This document shows, piece by piece, positions 1 to 7,931 of a stretch of DNA of 64,000 nt. Origin of the DNA: an uncultured Burkholderiales bacterium (GTDB taxonomy: Bacteria; Pseudomonadota; Gammaproteobacteria; Burkholderiales; Burkholderiaceae_C). The translations under genes and the position numbers were made by a program. The notes under the pieces were generated by a model. The model made no database searches and was not told where the DNA came from. It saw only the letters and a list, made by a program, of their open reading frames with translations. Position 1 is the stretch's first letter. Every line of letters begins with the position of its first letter. The DNA lies in assembly GCA_903932865.1 (NCBI GenBank), contig CAIZHQ010000023.1, forward strand, positions 62,001-126,000. Direction: 5' to 3'.

Positions 1-578
1 CCTGCGGCATTGGCCACGCGCAGCTTGTCCCCCACATCCACGCCCAGGTCGCTGGCCAAGTCGGTGCCGATCAGCATGTCCTGCCCCGTCAAGCGCGGCT
101 TGCCCCGCACAATTTTTTCGGGCAACTTGACGATTTGGAAATACCCCTCGGGTTCCACCCCCGTCAGGCTGATCGCACGGTTGGCACTGCCGCGCACCGC
201 CAGCGCAGAGCCGCCAACCACAGGCGAAACCACCACCACATCGGACATGTCGCGCACCGTGGTGCGCAAGGATTGCCATTGGTCAATCGACTTGAGCCTT
301 TGCAAAGGCGGCTGGACGATGGATGCATCTGCCTCGCCAGGCATGACCCGGTGCAAAGTGCGCGTGACCTCTTTGGAGGGCAAAAGCTGAATGTGCGCCT
401 GCCCCGACAAGACCCGCGCAATGAAGTTGCCCTGCAAGCCGGCCAGCAATGCCGACATGAACACGATCACGCCCACACCAATGGCCACGCCGACCAAAAT
501 GAACACCGTCTGCATCCGGCCTTCGCGCAAAAAGCGGATCGCCACAATCCATTCAAACGGCACCCAGGGCTTGAACAT
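1..578 (-). CDS. ABC transporter permease, MacB/LolE (FtsX-like) type, 3' part missing
   Basis: The reading frame starts at the ATG ending at 578, preceded by a G-rich Shine-Dalgarno-like run, and stays open to the window edge, so only about 192 N-terminal residues are visible. A short cytoplasmic N-terminus (MFKPWVPFEW) leads into one long hydrophobic segment at about residues 22-45. A soluble periplasmic-type region follows, the MacB_PCD arrangement of four-helix FtsX-fold permeases. It lies 14 bases downstream of a MacA/HlyD-like adaptor gene, so the two probably form a MacAB-type export system; the ATPase gene would lie beyond the edge. Substrate cannot be told. Confidence 0.85.
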   Translation of the reverse strand, partial: MFKPWVPFEWIVAIRFLREGRMQTVFILVGVAIGVGVIVFMSALLAGLQGNFIARVLSGQAHIQLLPSKEVTRTLHRVMPGEADASIVQPPLQRLKSIDQWQSLRTTVRDMSDVVVVSPVVGGSALAVRGSANRAISLTGVEPEGYFQIVKLPEKIVRGKPRLTGQDMLIGTDLASDLGVDVGDKLRVANAA

Positions 579-592
579 GCGATGCCCCCCGC

Positions 593-1816
593 TCAAGACC
601 GCGTTCGCACGCGCTGGCCTTCGCGCAAAGCCGTGGGCCATGCGATCACGGCATCGCCCTCGCGCAGGCCGTCCAGCACCTCCACCCACGCACCACCCCG
701 CAAACCCAATCGCACCGGGCGACGCACTGCATGGCCAGCCTGCAGCAGCCAGACCCAGGACGATGCCCCGCCGATGTCGTTGATACGGCCCACCTGCAGC
801 GCCAAGACCTGTGGTTTGCGTGCCACCACCAAGTCCACCGACACGGTCATGTCCTGCTTGAGATTTTGCTGTGGCTCCAGCACATCCAACTTGATTTCTA
901 CCGCACCGGTCTGGGCATTGATGCCGGGGTTGATGTAGCCCACTTGGGCCTTGAATGGATACAGCGGATAGGCATCGGCCGAGGCCAGAGCCTGCTGCCC
1001 GAGCGCCATCAGGCGCAGGTTCTTTTCATCGATCTGCACCACCAACTGCATGGCCCCTTCAGGCGACAAGGTCATCAAGACCTTGCCCGCCTGGACCACA
1101 TCGCCGACCTCTACGTTGCGGCCGATGAGCTGCCCACTCGCGGGCGCTTGGATGACCGCATAGCGGGCCTTGGCGTTGACCATTTCCGCATTGGCCTGAG
1201 CCTCAGCCACCGCCCCTAAGGCCAGGCTGTGCTCAGCGCCACCGGCCCGGGTGGAGGTCACTTGTTTTTGTGCGGCCCGCATTTGGGCATCGGCCAGTGC
1301 CCACACCTTGCGCGACTCGTCCAGCGCCACCTGTCCGATGAAGCCTTGGTCAAACAAAACGCCATTGCGCTGCAAACTCGCCTGCGCCGTGTCCAGACTG
1401 GCCTGTGCCTGGCGCAGCGTCTGCTGCACCACAGGTCCCTGCAACTCATTCAGCTGCCGCAGACGGTTCTGCGCCTGCACCACAGCCTGCTGGGCCTGAC
1501 GCCGGGCAGACTGCAGCTCGGTGCCGACCAATTCAACCAGCACGTCGCCCGCCTTCACGGTTTGCCCTTCGGTCACAGGCACACGCGCCACGGTGCCGGT
1601 GATTTGCGCGCCAATGTTCACCCGGTGCGGTGTCTCTGCGCGGCCACTGGCCACCACGGTTTGCAGCAAATCACGGCGCTGCACCGCCTCGGTCTGCACC
1701 TGAGGCCCCAACCACCAACGCAGCAAGGCAGCGCCCAAAAACAGGACCAGCAAGCCCCACAACAATTGGCCGCCATGTTGGCGAATCCGGGTCCAAACAG
1801 CATTCATGCGGCCCAT
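593..1816 (-). CDS. MacA/HlyD-family periplasmic adaptor (membrane fusion protein)
   Basis: 407 residues. One N-terminal membrane anchor (about residues 16-36, rich in L/G/A) is followed by a lipoyl-like half-motif ([20 protein letters not shown]), a long Q/A-rich coiled-coil hairpin (about 105-215), the returning lipoyl half ([17 protein letters not shown]) and beta-barrel/membrane-proximal domains. This is the layout of MacA, which links an inner-membrane ABC exporter to an outer-membrane channel. It is co-directional with the MacB-like permease 14 bases downstream. A second in-frame ATG at 1807 is possible; neither start has a strong ribosome site. The 121-base gap to the divergent purT should hold both promoters. 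Confidence 0.88.
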   Translation of the reverse strand: MGRMNAVWTRIRQHGGQLLWGLLVLFLGAALLRWWLGPQVQTEAVQRRDLLQTVVASGRAETPHRVNIGAQITGTVARVPVTEGQTVKAGDVLVELVGTELQSARRQAQQAVVQAQNRLRQLNELQGPVVQQTLRQAQASLDTAQASLQRNGVLFDQGFIGQVALDESRKVWALADAQMRAAQKQVTSTRAGGAEHSLALGAVAEAQANAEMVNAKARYAVIQAPASGQLIGRNVEVGDVVQAGKVLMTLSPEGAMQLVVQIDEKNLRLMALGQQALASADAYPLYPFKAQVGYINPGINAQTGAVEIKLDVLEPQQNLKQDMTVSVDLVVARKPQVLALQVGRINDIGGASSWVWLLQAGHAVRRPVRLGLRGGAWVEVLDGLREGDAVIAWPTALREGQRVRTRS

Positions 1817-1937
1817 TGTGGGGACCGGTGCGGTTCATGCCCATGATCCATGTCAAGATGGCACCATGTGCAGGGGGTGCATCAGGCAACTGAGCAACAA
1901 TATCGTTTGCCCCCTTCTAGACACGTTCCTTGTTCTT

Positions 1938-3074
1938 ATGAAAAAAATACTGCTTTTGGGTTCTGGTGAACTCGGCAAAGAATTCGTCATCAGCGCCAAA
2001 CGCTTGGGTTGCCACGTCATCGCCTGCGACAGTTATGCCGGTGCCCCCGCCATGCAAGTGGCCGATGAATTTTGCGTCTTCAGCATGCTGGACGAAGCCC
2101 CACTGCGCGCCGCCATCGCCAAATACCAACCTGATTTGATCGTGCCCGAGATCGAAGCCATCCGCACCGAAGTGCTGCTCGACGTAGAAAAACAAGGCTT
2201 TGAAGTCATCCCCAGCGCACGCGCTGCCAACCTGACCATGAACCGAGACCGCATCCGCGATGTGGCCGTGGACTTGGGCGTGCGCACCGCCCAATTCAGC
2301 TACGCCGACTCCGCCGCCGAGTTGCTGGCCCGTGCCACCAACATCGGTTTCCCGGTCGTCATCAAGCCGGTCATGAGTTCATCGGGCAAAGGCCAAAGCG
2401 TGGCCAAGACGGCTGCCGACGTGCAGATGAGCTGGGACTTTGCCTGCGCCGGCATGCGAGGCGACCGCCAAAAGGTCATCGTCGAAGAATTCATCCACTT
2501 CGAGTTTGAAATCACACTGCTCACCATCCGCCAGCGCAACGGTCAAACCCTGTTTTGTCCGCCCATTGGCCATGTGCAAGAGCGCGGCGACTACCAATAC
2601 AGCTGGCAGCCTCAGGGCATGAAACCCGAGCAACTGTTGGCAGCACAGCAAATGGCCGAAAAGGTCACCACCGACCTGGGCGGCGCGGGCCTTTTTGGCG
2701 TGGAGTTTTTCGTGACCAAAGACGAAGTGATCTTCAGTGAACTGAGCCCCCGCCCGCACGACACCGGCATGGTCACACTCATCAGCCAAAACCTGAGCGA
2801 ATTTGACCTGCACGCCCGTGCCATTTTGGGCTTACCAATCCCCAGCATCACGTGTGTGGAAGGTGCCAGCGCGGTGGTGCTGGCCGACAAGGATGGCCAC
2901 AACCCCCGCTTCACGGGCGTGGCAGCAGCCCTGAGCGAGCCGGGCGTGGATGTGCGGATCTTTGGCAAACCCACCACCCGGCCGTATCGCCGCATGGCGG
3001 TGGCGCTGGCCCAAGGCGCGGGCGCCCTGCAACGCGCACGCAAAGCCGCGGCCAAAATTTCGGTGGTGGTCTGA
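1938..3074 (+). CDS. purT: Formate-dependent phosphoribosylglycinamide formyltransferase (GAR transformylase 2)
   Basis: 378 residues, close to the 392 of E. coli PurT. The enzyme makes formyl-GAR from GAR, formate and ATP in purine synthesis, the folate-independent alternative to PurN. The N-terminal substrate-binding motif GSGELGKE (residues 8-15), the ATP-grasp loop [10 protein letters not shown] (about 144-153) and the C-terminal metal-binding stretch with SPRPHDTGM are all present. I chose the ATG at 1938 because the family fold begins at [11 protein letters not shown]; the frame is open upstream to 1806, but that extension has no family similarity. No clear Shine-Dalgarno is visible. 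The stop is 4 bases before galE, so the two genes are probably cotranscribed. Confidence 0.95.
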   Translation: MKKILLLGSGELGKEFVISAKRLGCHVIACDSYAGAPAMQVADEFCVFSMLDEAPLRAAIAKYQPDLIVPEIEAIRTEVLLDVEKQGFEVIPSARAANLTMNRDRIRDVAVDLGVRTAQFSYADSAAELLARATNIGFPVVIKPVMSSSGKGQSVAKTAADVQMSWDFACAGMRGDRQKVIVEEFIHFEFEITLLTIRQRNGQTLFCPPIGHVQERGDYQYSWQPQGMKPEQLLAAQQMAEKVTTDLGGAGLFGVEFFVTKDEVIFSELSPRPHDTGMVTLISQNLSEFDLHARAILGLPIPSITCVEGASAVVLADKDGHNPRFTGVAAALSEPGVDVRIFGKPTTRPYRRMAVALAQGAGALQRARKAAAKISVVV

Positions 3075-3078
3075 GCCC

Positions 3079-4089
3079 ATGAGCTGCATCCTTGTCACAG
3101 GCGGTGCGGGCTACATCGGCTCGCACACGGTGGTGGAACTGTTGAACGCGGGGCATCAGGTGTTCATCTTGGACAACCTGTGCAACAGCAACGCCAAGGT
3201 GCTCGACCGGATCGAGGCCCTCGCGGGCAAGAACTTCAGCTTTGTCCAGGCCGATGTGCGCGATGGCAGTGCACTCGACCAGATCTTCCAAGACCACCCC
3301 ATTGACGGCGTCATCCACTTCGCAGGCCTGAAAGCCGTGGGCGAATCGGTGGCCCAGCCCCTGCGTTACTTCAACAACAACGTCGGCAGCACCTTGGCCT
3401 TGCTGCAAGCCATGGACCGTGCAAACGTGCGCCGCATCGTGTTCAGTTCATCGGCCACGGTGTATGGCGACCCCGAACAGGTGCCCATCACAGAAGGCAG
3501 CCGCCTGCAGGTGACCAACCCTTACGGCCGCACCAAGCTGATCTGCGAAGACATCCTGCGCGACCTGCAACAGGCCGACCCGCGCTGGCATGTGGCCATC
3601 CTGCGCTACTTCAACCCGGTAGGCGCACACATCAGCGGCACCATTGGCGAACACCCGAACGGCACCCCCAACAACCTGATGCCCTTCATCACTCAGGTGG
3701 CGGTGGGTCAGCGCGAGTTTTTGAGCATCTTCGGCAAGGATTACCCCACACCCGATGGCACAGGGGTGCGCGACTACATCCATGTGGTCGATTTGGCGCA
3801 AGGGCATCTGGCCGCACTCAAGCACCTGCAAAGCCGGCAAACCAGCATCACCGTCAACCTGGGCACTGGGCGCGGCGTCAGCGTACTGGAGTTGGCCGAG
3901 ACCTTTGCCAACGTGACGGGCGTGCCCGTGCCCTACCGCTTTGTGGACCGCCGACCTGGCGATGTCGCGGCCTGCTACGCCGACACACGCCTGGCCCAGG
4001 AAGCGCTGGGTTGGCGTTCGCAACTGGGGGTCGAGCGGATGTGCCAGGACGCCTGGCGTTGGCAATCAAACAATCCTAAAGGGTATTGA
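3079..4089 (+). CDS. galE: UDP-glucose 4-epimerase
   Basis: 336 residues, the usual size for GalE, a cytosolic extended SDR that interconverts UDP-glucose and UDP-galactose. The NAD-binding motif GGAGYIGSH (8-16) opens the protein. The catalytic serine sits in FSSSATVYG, and the YxxxK pair is in NPYGRTK. The late motif RDYIHVVDLA is also typical. The start is fixed by the glycine motif and lies 4 bases after the purT stop. Coupling a sugar-nucleotide epimerase to purT is unusual in function, but the nearby convergent rfbC/rfbA genes point to a nucleotide-sugar neighbourhood serving surface polysaccharide. Confidence 0.95.
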   Translation: MSCILVTGGAGYIGSHTVVELLNAGHQVFILDNLCNSNAKVLDRIEALAGKNFSFVQADVRDGSALDQIFQDHPIDGVIHFAGLKAVGESVAQPLRYFNNNVGSTLALLQAMDRANVRRIVFSSSATVYGDPEQVPITEGSRLQVTNPYGRTKLICEDILRDLQQADPRWHVAILRYFNPVGAHISGTIGEHPNGTPNNLMPFITQVAVGQREFLSIFGKDYPTPDGTGVRDYIHVVDLAQGHLAALKHLQSRQTSITVNLGTGRGVSVLELAETFANVTGVPVPYRFVDRRPGDVAACYADTRLAQEALGWRSQLGVERMCQDAWRWQSNNPKGY

Positions 4090-4095
4090 TGCCGG

Positions 4096-4139
4096 CCAGC
4101 GCTCAGCCATGGTCTGGATGCAGGAGCCTTGAGCGCTGG
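4096..4139. repeat. Large inverted repeat between convergent galE and rfbC
   Basis: Perfect 10-base arms CCAGCGCTCA (4096-4105) and TGAGCGCTGG (4130-4139) are separated by 24 bases. They sit in the 83-base gap between the galE stop and the rfbC stop. No T-run follows on either strand, so it is not a canonical intrinsic terminator. It could be a bidirectional RNA hairpin that protects both 3' ends. Confidence 0.6.
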
Positions 4140-4172
4140 GTTGAATAAGCGAGACCGCCCAACCCTGACAGC

Positions 4173-4724
4173 TCAGGAAAACTTGTCTGCTTCTGGCCAA
4201 GTCGCCGCCGCAGCGTCCTTTGCCGCCAACAGGGGCTGCCCTGCGATGGGCCAGACAATGCCCACCGTCGGGTCGTCCCAGCGCAAGCTGCGTTCGTGGG
4301 CGGGGTACCAGTAATCGGTGGTTTTGTACAAAAATTCAGCCGACTGACTGAGCACCACAAAACCGTGCGCAAAACCCGGCGGCACCCACAACTGCTGGTG
4401 TTTTTGGGCATCCAAGTACACCCCCACCCATTGGCCAAAAGTGGCCGAGCTTTGGCGCAGGTCCACCGCCACGTCGAACACCTGGCCTTGCACCACGCGC
4501 ACCAGCTTGCCCTGGGGATTCTGGATCTGGTAATGCAAACCGCGCAACACGCCTTGCGCAGATTTGCTGTGGTTGTCCTGCACAAAGGGCAAGTCAACGC
4601 CTGTTTTGTCGGCAAAGTCGCGCTGGTTGAAAGACTCAAAGAAGAAGCCCCGATCGTCGCCAAAGACCTTGGGCTCCAGGATCAAGACTTCGGGCAGGGC
4701 GGTGGAGGTCACGGTGTAGGGCAT
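4173..4724 (-). CDS. rfbC: dTDP-4-dehydrorhamnose 3,5-epimerase
   Basis: 183 residues, full length for RmlC/RfbC, the cupin enzyme that epimerises C3 and C5 of dTDP-4-keto-6-deoxyglucose on the way to dTDP-L-rhamnose. Family landmarks are FGDDRGFFFESFN near the N-terminus, the catalytic histidine in VLRGLHYQ, its acid partner in VAVDLRQSS, the motif WVPPGFAHGF and the conserved tyrosine of EFLYKTTDYW. It lies downstream of rfbA on the same strand with an 89-base gap. The other two pathway genes (rfbB and rfbD) are not in the window. The product feeds rhamnose-containing LPS or capsule. Confidence 0.95.
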   Translation of the reverse strand: MPYTVTSTALPEVLILEPKVFGDDRGFFFESFNQRDFADKTGVDLPFVQDNHSKSAQGVLRGLHYQIQNPQGKLVRVVQGQVFDVAVDLRQSSATFGQWVGVYLDAQKHQQLWVPPGFAHGFVVLSQSAEFLYKTTDYWYPAHERSLRWDDPTVGIVWPIAGQPLLAAKDAAAATWPEADKFS

Positions 4725-4813
4725 ATCGTCGATAAAAATTGGGGGGCTTCCATGCCGACAAGGCCAGAAGTGTCATTCAATGAACGGCCTGCAACCACCG
4801 GCCTGAAAGCGGC

Positions 4814-5686
4814 TTATTTCAGCAAGTTCAAGAGGTATTGGCCGTAGCCATTTTTGGCCAAGGGCGCGGCCAGCTGCTGCACGGCCGCCGCATCGATCCA
4901 CTTTTGCGTGAAAGCAATTTCCTCCGGGCACGCCACCATCAGGCCTTGGCGCTTTTGCAGCGTGGCAATGAAGCCTGCAGCTTCAAGCAAACTGTCGTGT
5001 GTGCCCGTATCCAACCAAGCATATCCTCGGCCCATGATTTCCACGTTGAGCTGGTTCAGCTCGAGGTAGCGCTTGTTGACATCGGTGATTTCCAGCTCGC
5101 CACGCGGTGAAGGCCGGATGTCAGCGGCAATGTCGCACACCTGCTGGTCGTAAAAGTACAAGCCCGTGACGGCGTAGTTGCTTTTGGGTGTTTTGGGCTT
5201 TTCTTCGATGCTCTGCGCACGTTGCTGCCCGTCAAAATCCACCACCCCATACCGCTCCGGGTCATGCACATGGTAGGCAAACACACTGGCGCCGTGGGAG
5301 CGATCGTTGGCATTGGCCAAGAGCTTCACCAAATCGTGGCCATAAAAAATATTGTCGCCCAGCACCAAGGCGCTCGGGTCGTTGCCCACAAAGTCCTTGC
5401 CAATGATGAAAGCCTGCGCCAGGCCATCGGGACTGGGCTGCACCTCGTACTGGATGTTCATGCCCCACTGGCTGCCGTCACCCAGCAGTTCGGTAAAACG
5501 TGGCGTGTCTTGCGGCGTGCTGATCAGCAGCACATCGCGAATGCCCGCCAGCATGAGCGTGGTCAACGGGTAATACACCATGGGCTTGTCGTACACCGGC
5601 ATGAGCTGCTTGCTCACCGCTTGGGTCACGGGGTACAGACGGGTTCCGGAGCCGCCTGCGAGGATGATGCCTTTTCGATTCGTCAT
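4814..5686 (-). CDS. rfbA: Glucose-1-phosphate thymidylyltransferase
   Basis: 290 residues, the normal length for RmlA/RfbA, which makes dTDP-glucose from dTTP and glucose-1-phosphate as the first step of the dTDP-rhamnose pathway. The nucleotide-binding signature GGSGTRLYP (11-19), [15 protein letters not shown] and the metal-binding LGDNIFYG are all present. It is transcribed ahead of rfbC. A terminator-type hairpin for the upstream HiPIP gene ends about 70 bases before this start, so rfbA must have its own promoter in the AT-rich stretch at about 5687-5725. Confidence 0.95.
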   Translation of the reverse strand: MTNRKGIILAGGSGTRLYPVTQAVSKQLMPVYDKPMVYYPLTTLMLAGIRDVLLISTPQDTPRFTELLGDGSQWGMNIQYEVQPSPDGLAQAFIIGKDFVGNDPSALVLGDNIFYGHDLVKLLANANDRSHGASVFAYHVHDPERYGVVDFDGQQRAQSIEEKPKTPKSNYAVTGLYFYDQQVCDIAADIRPSPRGELEITDVNKRYLELNQLNVEIMGRGYAWLDTGTHDSLLEAAGFIATLQKRQGLMVACPEEIAFTQKWIDAAAVQQLAAPLAKNGYGQYLLNLLK

Positions 5687-5755
5687 ACGAATTATTTTAG
5701 AACACTCGGAAATACATGAACGGACAATGCCGGGGCCCTCAGCAACGAATGGCCG

Positions 5756-5780
5756 AAAAAAAACCGCCCGAGGGCGGTTT
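5756..5780 (-). terminator. Intrinsic terminator of the HiPIP gene
   Basis: Read on the minus strand, an 8-9 bp GC-rich stem (AAACCGCC / GGCGGTTT with a CGAG-type loop, 5761-5780) is followed directly by a run of Ts (5763 down to 5756). It lies 48 bases past the HiPIP stop. Confidence 0.85.
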
Positions 5781-5827
5781 GGATGGAACCAAGCGGACGG
5801 TTCAGTCCGCTCAAGCCCACATGGGCA

Positions 5828-6154
5828 TCAGGCCTTTTTGGCCCAAGCGGAGCACCAGCCTTTGGCGGCCACTTGCTTGCCGGCAAACAAGGGGCAACCG
5901 CCTGCCGCAGCGCCGGCCTTGGCTTGGAACAAGGCACAGTTGGCGCAGTTGGCGCCCGCAGCCATCTTGGGAAACTTGGCTTTGTCGACTTTGCTGGCGT
6001 CGGCTTTGTAAGCCAAGCCCGCGGCTTGTGGGTCTTTTTCGTCGACCATGGCTTGGGCAGCCGCCTCGCCAACCGCCATAACGGCCGTGGCAGCGGTGGC
6101 CACTTGCATCATGAAAACACGACGGGTGGAGGGGGTGGAAGTGAAACGGGACAT
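5828..6154 (-). CDS. High-potential iron-sulfur protein (HiPIP), Tat-exported
   Basis: 108 residues. The N-terminus carries a twin-arginine signal (STRRVFM at 9-15, then an alanine-rich hydrophobic stretch ending near AAAQA). The mature part has the four-cysteine HiPIP pattern: C70, C73, C87 and C101 (CANC, GGCPLF, GWCSAW) ligating one [4Fe-4S] cluster. HiPIPs are periplasmic one-electron carriers feeding photosynthetic reaction centres or terminal oxidases/reductases. The gene stands alone with its own terminator, about 200 bases from the divergently placed nnrU. The electron-transfer partner cannot be identified from this window. Confidence 0.93.
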   Translation of the reverse strand: MSRFTSTPSTRRVFMMQVATAATAVMAVGEAAAQAMVDEKDPQAAGLAYKADASKVDKAKFPKMAAGANCANCALFQAKAGAAAGGCPLFAGKQVAAKGWCSAWAKKA

Positions 6155-6351
6155 GAGAAGCTCCTCGAAGGTATGTCAAAAAAATTACTGAACAGTTCAT
6201 TGTGCGCCACATCAGTTACCTTGTCACGCAGGGCGTGATACCCGAGCAAATCACACAGGAAAGTCCGGGCTTTCTGAGGTCACCCGCAAAGCACAGCGGC
6301 GTGTCAAAATGCTCGGTGAATTTCAAACGCATCTGACACAAAGGTTTTGAC

Positions 6352-6942
6352 ATGTTGCAACTGCTCATTGGATTGGCCATTTTTTTGGGCATTCACTCCT
6401 TGCAAAGCTTGGTCCCGCAGTTGCGTCAAAACAGCATTGACCGCTGGGGTGCGCTGGGCTTCAAGGCCGTTTACGCTGCAGTCTCGGTGCTCGGACTTTA
6501 TTTGTTGGTGCAAGGCTACAGCCAGGCCCGGCTCGACCCGGTGGTACTTTGGACACCGCCTCGCGGCATGCAGCACGCCACCATTTTGCTGATGTGGTTG
6601 TCCATGGTCTTGTTGTTGGCCAGCTATGTGCCCGGCAACCAGATCAAAGCCAAACTGCGTCACCCCATGACCTTGTCCGTCAAAGTTTGGGCGCTGGGTC
6701 ATTTGCTGTCGAACGGCAACCTGGCCGATGTGCTCTTGTTCGGTGGTTTCCTCATCTGGGCGGTGTTGGTTTTTCGCGCCGCTCGCAAGCGCGACCGCCA
6801 AAGCCTGCACAGCGCGCCTGAGGGCAAGCTCATGAGCACCTTGGTCGCGGTGACCTTGGGCACAGGCCTCTGGGCGGCATTTTTCATGGGCGGTTTGCAC
6901 CTTTGGCTGGTGGGCGTGATGCCCTTCACACGGGCCGGCTGA
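6352..6942 (+). CDS. NnrU-family integral membrane protein
   Basis: 196 residues, mostly membrane segments (about 1-20, 38-58, 75-95, 125-145 and 165-190). It matches the NnrU family, first named beside nitric/nitrous oxide reductase genes in denitrifiers, with the typical motif MWLSMVLLLASYVPGNQIK and a conserved HPMTLSVKVWALGHLL stretch. Molecular function is not established. No denitrification genes surround it here. It ends 54 bases before the putative promoter of the RRM gene. Confidence 0.85.
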   Translation: MLQLLIGLAIFLGIHSLQSLVPQLRQNSIDRWGALGFKAVYAAVSVLGLYLLVQGYSQARLDPVVLWTPPRGMQHATILLMWLSMVLLLASYVPGNQIKAKLRHPMTLSVKVWALGHLLSNGNLADVLLFGGFLIWAVLVFRAARKRDRQSLHSAPEGKLMSTLVAVTLGTGLWAAFFMGGLHLWLVGVMPFTRAG

Positions 6943-6996
6943 GCCAACCACGCCACGAAGGACCTGACGTCCTTCAAACTGTTAGAATTAAAAGAA

Positions 6997-7025
6997 TTGA
7001 ATTTTATTCAAAATAGGAATATGAT
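6997..7025 (+). promoter_or_regulatory. Near-consensus sigma-70 promoter
   Basis: TTGAAT (6997-7002) and TATGAT (7020-7025) are separated by exactly 17 bases in an AT-rich block that contrasts with the surrounding GC-rich DNA. Transcription would start near 7032. The first gene downstream is the RRM protein at 7551. Confidence 0.75.
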
Positions 7026-7032
7026 CTGGTCA

Positions 7033-7057
7033 TTGTTCAACATCACTCTTTGAACAA
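7033..7057 (+). ncRNA. Stem-loop at the predicted 5' end of the RRM leader transcript
   Basis: Perfect 8-bp arms TTGTTCAA (7033-7040) and TTGAACAA (7050-7057) flank a 9-base loop and begin at the predicted transcription start. Such a 5' hairpin could stabilise the mRNA or take part in regulation. Alternatively, at the DNA level, it could be an operator. No known riboswitch family was recognised. Confidence 0.45.
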
Positions 7058-7550
7058 CACGCATTCTGCCCTCAAGGCGTTTGCATCAGCGTCGATTGAC
7101 CTCGAACACCTTGCCCTGTTGAGCTGCAGGCTTTGTTTTTTTCCCACAGCTCTGCGCAAGCCCCTGGATGGTTTGCGACTTCATTGACTTTGATTTCTCC
7201 AACAACCACCCGTACGAGCGCCCAAGTCGTTTTGCCATCGACACGCCCTTTTTATTCCGGCCTTGACCGAACTTCTGACTCCCCTGCTGCGCGCCAACCT
7301 CGCGCTGCCTTGCAAGGCTTGGCATGGACGACCGCTGAGCGCTCAATGGCGTTCACCTCAACCCAACACGCTGCGCGACACGTCCTCGAGACGACACGCG
7401 ACTGGCTGCAAGACAGCCGCAGCCCCGAACCCATGTGCTGAAACCGCTAGGCTTTGCACGTTTCCCTGCGGCTTCTGTCAAGAAGTCGCTTTTCCCTGCA
7501 TGTCGGCTTTGTTTTGAAGCTGCCACGCCACCTCTCTGAAAGGCTCCACC

Positions 7551-7844
7551 ATGAGCAGCAAAATTTACGTGGGCAACTTGCCCTACACCATCGACGACGC
7601 CAGCTTGCGTCAAAACTTTTCTGAATTTGGCGGCGTCATGTCGGCCAAAGTCATGATGGACCGTGACACCGGTCGCTCCAAAGGTTTCGCCTTTGTCGAA
7701 ATGTCCAGCGCCGAAGAAGCCCAAGCCGCCATCACCGGCCTGAACGGCATGTCGGTCAGCGGTCGCTCGATCGTGGTGAACATCTCCAAGCCTAAAGAGC
7801 CCAGCACCGGCTACGGCAGTGGCTACCGCGACACCCGCAACTGA
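7551..7844 (+). CDS. RNA-binding protein with one RRM domain
   Basis: 97 residues that are almost entirely one RNA recognition motif: RNP2 IYVGNL at 5-10 and RNP1 KGFAFVEM at 44-51, then a short polar tail (STGYGSGYRDTRN) like the glycine-rich tails of bacterial RRM proteins. Bacterial members bind single-stranded RNA and, in cyanobacteria, are cold-responsive; their role in proteobacteria is poorly known. The start is preceded by GAAAGG. It is probably monocistronic: a strong promoter lies about 520 bases upstream and an intrinsic terminator follows 18 bases after the stop. Confidence 0.93.
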   Translation: MSSKIYVGNLPYTIDDASLRQNFSEFGGVMSAKVMMDRDTGRSKGFAFVEMSSAEEAQAAITGLNGMSVSGRSIVVNISKPKEPSTGYGSGYRDTRN

Positions 7845-7862
7845 TCTTTTCAGTTGCCCATG

Positions 7863-7890
7863 AAAAAGCCGCTTCACTGCGGCTTTTTTT
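7863..7890 (+). terminator. Intrinsic terminator of the RRM gene
   Basis: The stem AAAAAGCCGC / GCGGCTTTTT has a 6-base loop (7873-7878) and ends in a T-run to 7890. The flanking A-run on the other side would let it also work for the convergent ABC exporter gene ending at 7932. Confidence 0.9.
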
Positions 7891-7931
7891 GTGTCTGCGC
7901 CACCCAAGCGCGGCGCTGTCGAAAACCCAGG

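Larger units (their letters stand above)
6943..7550 (+). other. Gene-free 608-base stretch: promoter and long 5' leader of the RRM gene
   Basis: No reading frame here looks like a real protein: the 102-residue forward frame at 7133-7441 and the 86-residue reverse frame at 7086-7346 show no family motif or ribosome site. A near-consensus sigma-70 promoter at 6997-7025 points rightward, and a stem-loop sits at the predicted RNA 5' end (7033-7057). Small palindromes occur inside (TGAGCGCTCA at 7336-7345; GGCTG-caaga-CAGCC at 7404-7418). No terminator is seen before the RRM start, so the simplest reading is a 5' leader of about 520 bases. A separate small RNA cannot be excluded. Confidence 0.6.

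Noticed and set aside
1806..1937. N-terminal extension of purT
   Set aside because: The family starts at [15 protein letters not shown]; the extra 44 residues overlap the adaptor gene start and match nothing.
7133..7441. A 102-residue forward frame in the gap before the RRM gene
   Set aside because: No family motif, poor ribosome site, composition typical of chance frames in GC-rich DNA; the leader explanation is simpler.
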